From: Dactylosporangium sp. AC04546
GTDB taxonomy: Bacteria > Actinomycetota > Actinomycetes > Mycobacteriales > Micromonosporaceae
Direction: 5' to 3'
Length of the DNA stretch: 45,958 nucleotides
Assembly (NCBI RefSeq): GCF_022095675.1
Contig: NZ_JAHYSG010000099.1
Location: 1-45,958 of the forward strand
Of the stretch, positions 6,715 to 13,919 are shown piece after piece; position 1 is the first letter of the stretch; every line of letters starts with the position of its first letter. The position numbers and the translations under genes were made by a program. The notes beneath the pieces are model-generated. The model saw only the letters and a list, made by a program, of their open reading frames with translations, was not told the DNA's origin and searched no databases.

Positions 6715-7925
6715 TGGCGGTGGTAGGCCTTGTTGGCGATGCGCCAGCGGTCGTCGGCGTGGACCAGCAGGAAGATGTCGGTGAAGATGTCCGACCCGTG
6801 CCAGAGCGTCATGGTCGCGGTCGCGACGGTGCCGTGGACGTCGACGGAGTCGATGCGGCGGGAGCGGGTCGCTTCGTCCGGGGCCGGGTGGCCGTGGAAG
6901 AGCGCGCAGTAGTCGTCCAGGCGCCATGAGGTGAATGCGCCGTCCCGGACGCCCTCGATGTGGGCGGTGGGCAGGAACGCGTCGCGGAAGTGGGCGGAGT
7001 CGCCGGTGGCGTGTCCGCGGATGTACGCGCGGAGTGGTTCGAGCACGGCGTCACTCACGGCGGGGACCGCGGCGGCGACGGCGATGTCGGCCTGCGGATC
7101 GGCAGGGGTGTCGGCCAGGTCGGCCGCGCTGCGCAGGGGAACGTTCGACGCGGCGGCCAGCAGCGCCATGTCCTTGGCCAGCGCCCCGATCGTGAACTCG
7201 GCCGGCCGGCTGCCTTCCTGGCTGGCTGGCCGGCCGCCTTCCTGGCTGGCTGGCCGGCCGCCTTCCTCGCTGGCTGGCCGGCCGGCAAGGAAGGCTCGCT
7301 TGCGGGTGACGAGCCCGCCGAGCTGGCCCAGTTCGAGGACGTCCAGCGCCTGGTCACGGGGCAGGCCCAAGGCGTCGGCTTGCCGCAGTGCGTCGCGCAG
7401 CGCGAGGACGGCACCGGCGAGGCTGCTGTTGGCGATCAGCTTGAGCGCGGCGGCGGTGGCAGCGTCGTCGACGCGCCGCACGGTGCCAAGCGCTTCCAGA
7501 ACCGGTCGAACCCGGTCGAGCGCGTCCTGGTCGGCGGCGGCGAGCATCTGCAGGACGCCGGCGGCGACCGCCGGCACGGAGCCGAGCACGGGCGCGTGGA
7601 CGTAGGACGGTCCGAGTTGCCGGGCCAGCCTCGACGCCTCAGCGGGGCCGATGGTGCTGGTGTTCACCACGATCGCATCCGTCCGCAGCGAGCCCCGGAC
7701 CTGATCGACGACCTGCTGGCAGGCCTGGCCGTCGAACAGCGCCAGGAGCACGATGTCGGCCTTCGCCACCGCGTCGTTCGGGTCGCCGGCCGTCGGGACG
7801 GCGCCCGCCGTGCGCCCGGAGCGCGTCCATCCGACGACGCTCCAGTCGTAGTCGGCGAGTCGTGTCGCGATCGCGGCGCCCATGCGACCCAGCCCGAGGA
7901 CGGCGATCGTGTGCGGTGTGGTCAT
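6711..7925 (-). CDS. NAD(P)-binding 3-hydroxyisobutyrate dehydrogenase-like protein fused to an NTF2-like domain
   Basis: A 404-residue two-domain protein. Residues 1-160 are a 6-phosphogluconate/3-hydroxyisobutyrate dehydrogenase Rossmann domain: GLGRMG at 11-16, NTSTIG at 88-93, and a candidate catalytic lysine K162 in LKLIANSS. Residues 165-275 are the helical dimer domain. They are interrupted at about 215-241 by three 8-residue repeats (GRPASQEG type) encoded by a 24-bp DNA repeat. Residues about 285-404 form an NTF2/SnoaL-like alpha+beta barrel (YIRGHATGDSAHFRDAFLPT, then HGTVATATMTLWHG and DDRWRIANKAYH). I chose the ATG at 7925; the upstream extension runs into the LysR promoter. It is divergent from the LysR gene. 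Substrate unknown. Confidence 0.85.
   Translation of the reverse strand: MTTPHTIAVLGLGRMGAAIATRLADYDWSVVGWTRSGRTAGAVPTAGDPNDAVAKADIVLLALFDGQACQQVVDQVRGSLRTDAIVVNTSTIGPAEASRLARQLGPSYVHAPVLGSVPAVAAGVLQMLAAADQDALDRVRPVLEALGTVRRVDDAATAAALKLIANSSLAGAVLALRDALRQADALGLPRDQALDVLELGQLGGLVTRKRAFLAGRPASEEGGRPASQEGGRPASQEGSRPAEFTIGALAKDMALLAAASNVPLRSAADLADTPADPQADIAVAAAVPAVSDAVLEPLRAYIRGHATGDSAHFRDAFLPTAHIEGVRDGAFTSWRLDDYCALFHGHPAPDEATRSRRIDSVDVHGTVATATMTLWHGSDIFTDIFLLVHADDRWRIANKAYHRH
7212..7283. repeat. three tandem 24-bp repeats inside the dehydrogenase/NTF2 fusion gene
   Basis: The unit GCCTTCCTGGCTGGCTGGCC plus GGCC occurs at 7212-7235, 7236-7259 and 7260-7283. The first two copies are identical and the third has a single change at 7268. 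A partial unit in inverted orientation (GCAAGGAAGGC) follows at 7285-7295. The period is a multiple of three, so copy-number change keeps the frame and changes the length of a flexible Gly/Arg/Pro/Ala/Ser/Gln/Glu loop in the protein by 8 residues per unit. Confidence 0.9.
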
Positions 7926-7972
7926 GCGTCCCAGCCTGCGGCGTCGCGATACTTGCGACAAGCGCAGATCTT

Positions 7973-7987
7973 GCAGGGCAGCCCTGC
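7973..7987. promoter_or_regulatory. 15-bp palindrome between the dehydrogenase fusion and LysR genes
   Basis: GCAGGGC-A-GCCCTGC is a perfect inverted repeat with 7-bp arms, 22 bp upstream of the LysR start and 48 bp from the divergent gene's start. LysR-type regulators typically bind an interrupted dyad between themselves and a divergent target. Two related TACTTG boxes also occur nearby at 7950-7955 and 8000-8005. It is the best operator candidate here. Confidence 0.45.
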
Positions 7988-8008
7988 GGGGTACGCAATA
8001 CTTGGGCC

Positions 8009-9007
8009 ATGGACTTGATCGTGTGGCGGGCGTTCGTGACGGTGTGCCGGCTCGGATCGCTGGCGGCGGCCGCCACTGAGCTCGGCCACACCCAGTCGGC
8101 GGTCTCCCGGCAGGTCGCCGGTCTGGAGCGCCAACTCGGCGTACCGCTGCTGCAGCGGCACGCCCGCGGCGTGCGTCCGACGCCCGCCGGCGAGGTGTTC
8201 CGTCACCATGCCCTGGCCGCGCTCAACGAGGCCGACCGCGCCGTTCGCGCCGTACGTGAGGTTCGTGACGGGACATTCCGCCGGCCATTGACCGTCGGCG
8301 CGACACCATCCCTGGCCGCCGGCATCGTGCCCGCCGCGATCCGCCGCCTGATCGACACGGCCGGACCCCTCCGGTGGAGCCTGCTGCCCGAGTTGAGCGC
8401 ACAGCTGCACGACCGCGTGATCGCCGGCGACCTCGACGTCGCAGTCATCACCGATGCCCCACCGGGCCTCCCCAACGACCCGCGTCTCGAACGACGCTTC
8501 CTGGGGATCGACGAGATGGTCGTCGCGCTGCCCGTCGACCACCCGCGGGCCGGGCGCGGCCCCGTGCACATTCAGGCCCTGGCCGACCAGCCCTGGGTCG
8601 AGGACAACGACGGCTCGGCGACGCTGCTACGCCAGCACGCCGCCCGCGCCGGGGTCACCGCCCGCATCGACCTCACCGCCGCCGATCTGTCCGGCAAGAT
8701 CGCCCTGGTCGCGACCGGCCACGCCATCGCGCTCATACCCGGGGTGCTGACGTCCGCGCTGCGGACCGACGTCACCACCGTTGCCCTCGTCGACCCGCCG
8801 ACCCGCGGCATCTACACGATCACGCCCCGTCGCGACCCACACCCGTCCACGGCGCCGCTGCTCGACCACCTGACGACAGCCCTCGGCGCGGTCCGTCCCG
8901 CCGAAGCCGCGCACCGCCCGGCCGAGACGGACGCCCACCCTGCCGCACCGGCACATCCCGGCGGCCCGACAGCAACGCGCGACGACAAACCCGAGCAACG
9001 GGAATGA
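8009..9007 (+). CDS. LysR family transcriptional regulator
   Basis: A 332-residue LysR-type regulator. The N-terminal helix-turn-helix is clear (FVTVCRLGSLAAAATELGHTQSAVSRQVAGLERQLGVPLLQR, about residues 7-48, given in parts). It is followed by the linker helix and a periplasmic-binding-protein-like effector domain (about 88-290) with LTVGATPSLAAGIVPAAIRRL and IALVATGHAIALIPG. The ATG at 8009 places the HTH at the normal distance from the N-terminus; a longer in-frame start at 7862 would overlap the divergent gene. The C-terminal ~40 residues are a Pro/Ala/His-rich tail beyond the usual family length. It probably regulates the divergently transcribed dehydrogenase fusion. Confidence 0.9.
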   Translation: MDLIVWRAFVTVCRLGSLAAAATELGHTQSAVSRQVAGLERQLGVPLLQRHARGVRPTPAGEVFRHHALAALNEADRAVRAVREVRDGTFRRPLTVGATPSLAAGIVPAAIRRLIDTAGPLRWSLLPELSAQLHDRVIAGDLDVAVITDAPPGLPNDPRLERRFLGIDEMVVALPVDHPRAGRGPVHIQALADQPWVEDNDGSATLLRQHAARAGVTARIDLTAADLSGKIALVATGHAIALIPGVLTSALRTDVTTVALVDPPTRGIYTITPRRDPHPSTAPLLDHLTTALGAVRPAEAAHRPAETDAHPAAPAHPGGPTATRDDKPEQRE

Positions 9008-9010
9008 GCA

Positions 9011-9130
9011 GGCGAGTAGTTCGGGTCTGAAGCCTCCGGCTTCGAGCAGCGATCCGTCGATAGGGTTCGCCAGGTTGCCGAAGCCGAGGGCACAGCCGCG
9101 GAGGTGCTCGACGGCGATAGCCTGGCGGTC
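9011..9130 (-). pseudogene. relic of a transposase C-terminus
   Basis: One reverse frame reads AVEHLRGCALGFGNLANPID then SLLEAGGFRPELL. This closely resembles the C-terminal motif I know from actinobacterial DDE transposases, of the general form EHLRG-ALGFRNLTNY-SLLEAGGFRP. Nothing upstream in any frame continues the transposase, and no terminal inverted repeats or target duplications are visible. Only about 120 bp survive, between the LysR stop and the next gene. The family assignment (ISL3-like or similar) is from memory. The remaining bases of this 221-bp gap show no gene. Confidence 0.55.
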
Positions 9131-9228
9131 ATCGGGAAATCTGGCGACTGTCGATCGTCGCCTCGTCTCTCGACCAAGGTCTGACTGCGGGCGTTCCGGA
9201 AGCGGAGCCGCGCCACCTCCGCCGTGCA

Positions 9229-9879
9229 TCACCGGCGCCGCCGCACCTCGTCGATCCCGTACCGGACCATGTCGGGGAAGTCCTCAACGCGAAGATCCGG
9301 CGCGAAGTCACATGACAGGAACGGCCCGAGGGCCCAGCCGATTTGATCACCCGCGACATCGGCGAGTTCTTGGTCCCGGGCCGCACGCAGCAACGCGTCG
9401 AGCGCGTGTGGATGCTTCCAGTGCGCGAGGTCGGCGATGGTAAGGGCCCGGAACGCCAGATCCTCCGACTCGTCGAGCAGCACCGTCGCGAGGCGCTCGG
9501 CACGCCAGTCCCATGCCAGTTCCTCGGTCACTCGCAGGGATTCCAGGAATACCTCGGGCGGTCGGTACCCGTGTTCCTCGACGTAGTGCACGATCATCGC
9601 CGGGGCGGCGTACACCTCCCCGTCTGGGGCGTAGTAGTGATACTCGCCGTTCCCCTCGGACGCTGTGTGACTCGGGCACCACTCGCATTGATGCCGGCCA
9701 AGCATCACGCTGGACAGATTCCGGGAAGTGGCGCGGAGTCGCTCCAGATCAGCGTTCGTCATCGCAGGTGCGTCCGCACTCTGCAACCCATGCGTGCCGC
9801 CCAGCCAGCCGATGTTCCGCATCCCGAGCGGGAACTTGTAGTACGTGTACGGCGAGAGATCGAGATATTCCACGTTCAC
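9229..9879 (-). CDS. conserved hypothetical protein with a CxxC motif (possibly DUF7919)
   Basis: A 216-residue soluble protein. The N-terminal part (YLDLSPYTYYKFPLGMRNIGW, in two pieces) and the HQCEWCPSH motif (residues 63-71, Cys65/Cys68) followed by GEYHYYAPDGEVYAAPAMI resemble a family of bacterial proteins of unknown function that I recall as DUF7919; I could not search this. Residues about 115-216 are helical, with a HEAT-like pattern, and end in Arg residues. The start is a GTG at 9879; a second in-frame GTG lies two codons on. The gene stands alone on the minus strand beside a transposase relic. Function unknown; metal binding by the two cysteines is only a guess. Confidence 0.7.
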   Translation of the reverse strand: MNVEYLDLSPYTYYKFPLGMRNIGWLGGTHGLQSADAPAMTNADLERLRATSRNLSSVMLGRHQCEWCPSHTASEGNGEYHYYAPDGEVYAAPAMIVHYVEEHGYRPPEVFLESLRVTEELAWDWRAERLATVLLDESEDLAFRALTIADLAHWKHPHALDALLRAARDQELADVAGDQIGWALGPFLSCDFAPDLRVEDFPDMVRYGIDEVRRRR

Positions 9880-10252
9880 TTCCAGTGAGCTTTTCCAGCC
9901 TGATGAGACTGGTCAACGGGGGTGCGGCGCGCAAGGCATGGATCGGGATCGGCATGGGCTCCCGGTAGACGGCAATCGACCAAGGACGTTGCCCTTCCGT
10001 GGAGCCTTTCGATGTGGTCCTACCCGTCGGCGGTCTCGTTGTCCACCCGCCGCCCGAAGCCCCGCCACCCAACGCGCCACCGCCCTCACCGCCGCGATCC
10101 TTGTCCTTCAGCAGGTCCAGGACCAGCACGAATGAGGTTGGAAACGGCTCACTGTCGTCGAAGGACCTCGAACTGACGGCTCGGGGTCTGTCCTCAGCAC
10201 CGGGCTGGGGCTGCACCGCTGCACGAAAATGGTCGCGACAGGGAGCTGGGCC
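9880..10252. other. 373-bp stretch without a supported gene
   Basis: No frame shows family-like sequence, a good ribosome site or composition like the neighbouring genes. The reverse frame contains a Gly-rich run (around 10060-10120) and the forward frame ends in VNGGAARKAWIGIGMGSR at about 9965, but neither can be joined to a credible start. It may be decayed coding sequence, in keeping with the transposase relic nearby. Confidence 0.5.
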
Positions 10253-10327
10253 GCTGTTAGCGTGATCGCAGCAGCTCCCGGTGTGCAGGCTCGACGGTTC
10301 CTTCTGGTTGCCCGGTTCGAATCCGAG
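10253..10327 (+). pseudogene. tRNA 3'-half-like fragment, degenerate (upstream copy)
   Basis: A T-arm-like hairpin, CCCGG-TTCGAAT-CCGAG (10311-10327), has the invariant TTCGA but one mismatch in its stem. It is preceded at 10277-10290 by CCCGGTGTGCAGGC, which recurs with one change at 10401-10414 ahead of the better-preserved tRNA half. GCTGTTAGCG (10253-10262) likewise matches GCTGACAGCG (10381-10390). No D-arm or acceptor partner is found. It looks like a decayed duplicate of the leader and 3' half described in the next tRNA entry. Confidence 0.3.
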
Positions 10328-10423
10328 AGGCCGCTCGAAAGAGTGGTCACACACCGTCGGCCGAATTGATCTCGGGGGCGGCTGACAGCGTCAGCGGGTG
10401 CCCGGTGCGCAGGCCACGGCTAC

Positions 10424-10503
10424 TTCGTAATTCATGGGTCGCTGGTTCGAGTCCAGCCCTTCCGGGTTCGCTCGGGAGGTAGCTCAGACGGCAGAGCAAT
10501 GAA
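10424..10503 (+). tRNA. circularly permuted tRNA-like gene (3' half precedes 5' half)
   Basis: Read in order, 10424-10464 is a tRNA 3' half: loop TTCGTAA (10424-10430), stem TTCAT (10431-10435), variable GGGTC, T-arm GCTGG-TTCGAGT-CCAGC (10441-10457) and acceptor strand CCTTCCG (10458-10464). After an 8-nt spacer comes a 5' half: acceptor CGGGAGG (10473-10479), TA, D-arm GCTC-AGACGGCA-GAGC (10482-10497), A, and stem ATGAA (10499-10503). The acceptor strands pair over all 7 bp (one G-U) and the anticodon stem over all 5 bp. T8, A14, G15/C48, G18G19 and T55C56 are all present. Rejoined, the loop TTCGTAA would give anticodon CGT (Thr), but C1-G72 is not Thr-like and the exact junction is uncertain. 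Whether it is expressed or a relic is unknown. Confidence 0.5.
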
Positions 10504-10506
10504 CAA

Positions 10507-10534
10507 TGCCCGAGGCCGACTTCGACCTCGGGCA
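10507..10534. terminator. hairpin terminator after the fumarase gene
   Basis: TGCCCGAGG (10507-10515) pairs perfectly with CCTCGGGCA (10526-10534) across a 10-nt loop, 13 bp past the fumarase stop codon. There is no U-run, as usual for actinomycete terminators. It also lies 4 bp after the tRNA-like 5' half on the plus strand, so it could serve both directions. Confidence 0.75.
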
Positions 10535-10546
10535 CCCGCACCGCTT

Positions 10547-12181
<1,635 letters not shown>

Positions 12182-12194
12182 GCCTCGACTGTAG

Positions 12195-12503
12195 TTACCG
12201 CACTCCGGCCAGCCTGAGCAGGGCCGCCGTCAGTGCGGCGGCGACCACTACGACGACGAACGGCGCCTTGCGCCAGGCCAGCACCGCGCCGACCAGCACG
12301 CCCGCCGGGCGCGCGATCCCGACGAACTCGGTGCCGTCCAGCAGCGCCGCCGTGCCGATCAACGCGGCCAGGAGGGCGACGGCGGCGAGGGTCAGGTAGC
12401 GCTTGACCGTCTCGGAGACCGAGAGGCGTTCCCGCAGGACAGGACCGGCGAGCCGCAGCGCATACGTGCCGGCCGCGAGGGCGAGGATGACGACCCAGCT
12501 CAT
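12195..12503 (-). CDS. azlD: AzlD family branched-chain amino acid export subunit
   Basis: A 102-residue protein that is nearly all membrane: hydrophobic stretches at about 3-18 ([16 protein letters not shown]), 36-58, 62-78 and 80-100. AzlD is the small partner of AzlC in the LIV-E exporter for branched-chain amino acids and analogues such as azaleucine. I chose the ATG at 12503, which overlaps the AzlC stop by 4 bp; the long in-frame extension upstream is shadow sequence through azlC and the divergent regulator. Co-translation with AzlC supports a two-subunit transporter. Confidence 0.88.
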   Translation of the reverse strand: MSWVVILALAAGTYALRLAGPVLRERLSVSETVKRYLTLAAVALLAALIGTAALLDGTEFVGIARPAGVLVGAVLAWRKAPFVVVVVAAALTAALLRLAGVR

Positions 12504-13231
12504 GCTGCTGTCCTTTTGCGCTGTGGTACCGGCAACGCCAGCGCCAGGGCGACCAGCGCGACGAGCACCGGCAGGCCCGCCGGCAGGAACGGCGTGGTCG
12601 CAAGCGCGAGGGCGGCGCCGCCGACCGCCACCCGGACGGAGGTCTTGTCCTTGAGCGACGGCAGCGTGAGCGCCAGCAGGGCGGCGGGGAAGGCGGCGTC
12701 GATCCCGAACGTGTTGGGGTCGCCGAGCGCGCTGCCGGCGACGGCGCCGATCGCCGACGCGACGTTCCAGGTCAGGAACAGCCCGATGCCGGTCATCCAG
12801 TAGGCCCGGCGCCGGCGGGCCGGGTCCTCCTGGGCCAGCGCGAACGCGACCGACTCGTCGGTCATCAGGTGGCTGCCGAGCAGCCGGGCGGCCCAGCGGT
12901 CGCCGAGCGGCGCGCTGCCGATGGCCAGCCCGAACGGCAGGTGCCGCGCGTTGAGCAGCAGCCCGGCGAGCACGACCGCGACCGTCGTGGCGCCGGCCCC
13001 GACCAGCCCGATGGCGAGGAACTGCGCACCGCCGGCGTAGATGAACACGGACATGGCGACGATCTGCGACAGCGGGAGCCCGGCCGCGGAGGCGATGGCT
13101 CCGAACGACAGCCCGACCACGACGCCGGCGGCGCACAGCGCGGCGACGTCGCGGGTGATCGGGTCGAGCGTTCGCCGGGGCGAATCTCCCGTTCGGATTA
13201 TCGAACGCATAGTTCGGTATGCTGAACTCAT
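12500..13231 (-). CDS. azlC: AzlC family branched-chain amino acid permease
   Basis: A 243-residue polytopic membrane protein with the AzlC core: GLSFGAIASAAGLPLSQIVAM, FIYAGGAQFLAIGLV, LLLNARHLPFGLAIG and the soluble MTDESVAFALAQEDP loop that precedes WMTGIGLFLTWNV. With AzlD it exports branched-chain amino acids. Two ATGs are possible (13231 and 13210) and neither has a convincing ribosome site. With the longer start, the first ~20 codons overlap three of the five repeated operator-like elements. It is divergent from the XRE-cupin gene, the expected arrangement for a dedicated regulator. Start coordinate is uncertain; identity is not. Confidence 0.9.
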   Translation of the reverse strand: MSSAYRTMRSIIRTGDSPRRTLDPITRDVAALCAAGVVVGLSFGAIASAAGLPLSQIVAMSVFIYAGGAQFLAIGLVGAGATTVAVVLAGLLLNARHLPFGLAIGSAPLGDRWAARLLGSHLMTDESVAFALAQEDPARRRRAYWMTGIGLFLTWNVASAIGAVAGSALGDPNTFGIDAAFPAALLALTLPSLKDKTSVRVAVGGAALALATTPFLPAGLPVLVALVALALALPVPQRKRTAA

Positions 13232-13276
13232 CCCAGTCGTTCGTCAAGTCGAATGACTCGTTCGTTCTACCGAACG
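13169..13276. promoter_or_regulatory. array of five 18-bp operator-like dyads (CGTTCG-N6-CGAACG)
   Basis: Five elements with 6-bp arms and a 6-bp spacer start at 13169, 13190, 13211, 13238 and 13259. Those at 13190 and 13259 are perfect (CGTTCG..CGAACG). Those at 13169 and 13238 end in CGAATC and CGAATG. The one at 13211 is AGTTCG..TGAACT. Start-to-start distances are 21, 21, 27 and 21 bp, so neighbours lie about two helical turns apart on one face of the DNA. The array spans the intergenic region and the start of azlC and ends 12 bp before the regulator's ATG. It is the likely binding platform of the divergent XRE-cupin protein. Confidence 0.75.
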
Positions 13277-13287
13277 GATGCTCTCGC

Positions 13288-13845
13288 ATGGACTCACGCA
13301 AGGCCCCGCTGGACCTGATCGCGGCCGCGCTCCGCCGCGAGCGCGAGCGCTCCAACCTCTCGCTGAGCGAGGTGGCCAAGCGCGCGGGGATCGCCAAGTC
13401 GACGCTGAGCCAGCTGGAGTCGGGCGCCGGGAACCCGAACATCGAGACGCTGTGGGCCCTGGCGGTGGCCCTGAACGTGCCGTTCAGCCGCCTGGTGGAG
13501 CCCCCGCCGACGGCTCCGCGGGTGATCCGGGCCGGCGAGGGCCCGTCGATCAAGTCCGAGCAGGCCGACTTCGTCGGCACCCTGCTGGCCACGTGCCCGC
13601 CGGGGGTACGCCGGGACATCTACCTGATGACGGTGGAGGTGGGCAGCGCGCGGAAGGCCGACCCACACCTGCCGGGCACGGTGGAACACGTGGTGATGAT
13701 CAGCGGCCGCCTGCGGGTCGGCCCGACGGACTCCCCGGTCGACCTGGACGTCCACGACTACGCCTCGTTCGCGGGCGACGTCCCGCACGCCTACGAGGCC
13801 CTTGCCTCGGGCACGTCATTCGCCCTGATCATGGAGCACCGCTAG
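13288..13845 (+). CDS. XRE family regulator with cupin domain
   Basis: A 185-residue regulator. The Xre/HTH_3 domain occupies about 8-70 (LRRERERSNLSLSEVAKRAG, then IAKSTLSQLESGAGNPNIET). The C-terminal half (about 95-185) is a cupin beta-barrel with HLPGTVEHVVMISGRLRVGP and VHDYASFAGDVPHAYEAL, the usual ligand-binding part of this class. The ATG at 13288 places the HTH at the normal position; an in-frame start at 13219 would add residues encoded by the operator array. It is divergent from azlCD and is probably their repressor or activator, perhaps sensing an amino acid. The tandem dyads immediately upstream support autoregulation. Confidence 0.92.
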   Translation: MDSRKAPLDLIAAALRRERERSNLSLSEVAKRAGIAKSTLSQLESGAGNPNIETLWALAVALNVPFSRLVEPPPTAPRVIRAGEGPSIKSEQADFVGTLLATCPPGVRRDIYLMTVEVGSARKADPHLPGTVEHVVMISGRLRVGPTDSPVDLDVHDYASFAGDVPHAYEALASGTSFALIMEHR

Positions 13846-13875
13846 TAGGGGCGGGAGGACACCCGGCGGTCGGCC

Positions 13876-13895
13876 ACCGTGACGTACCGTGACGT
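13876..13895. repeat. tandem 10-bp repeat upstream of the Ser/Thr kinase
   Basis: ACCGTGACGT occurs twice without a gap at 13876-13885 and 13886-13895, followed by a related CCCCGTGAG. It lies 25 bp before the kinase start, so a regulator could contact two sites one helical turn apart. No regulator is suggested by the context. Confidence 0.35.
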
Positions 13896-13919
13896 CCCCG
13901 TGAGCCGCGCCGGGCGGTT

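Noticed and set aside
7201..7295. The 24-bp repeats as a CRISPR or integron-like array.
   Set aside because: Units are directly abutting without spacers and lie in a coding frame; no cas genes are present.
10253..10345. A second complete or permuted tRNA at the upstream TTCGA loop.
   Set aside because: The T-stem has a mismatch, no D-arm lies on either side and no acceptor complement was found; kept only as a degenerate fragment.
10458..10479. CCTTCCG-N8-CGGGAGG read as a simple terminator hairpin.
   Set aside because: It is flanked by a canonical T-arm on one side and a canonical D-arm on the other, with matching anticodon-stem strands, so the acceptor-stem reading explains more. A terminator-like effect cannot be excluded.
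10347..10500. A reverse-strand peptide containing GLEPATHELRSS as the end of a long frame.
   Set aside because: Such GLEPAT/GFEP peptides arise from translating tRNA T-arms backwards; it supports tRNA-derived DNA, not a protein.
13219..13287. A longer N-terminus for the XRE-cupin regulator.
   Set aside because: The extra 23 codons are the operator repeats themselves and precede the normal start of the HTH domain.
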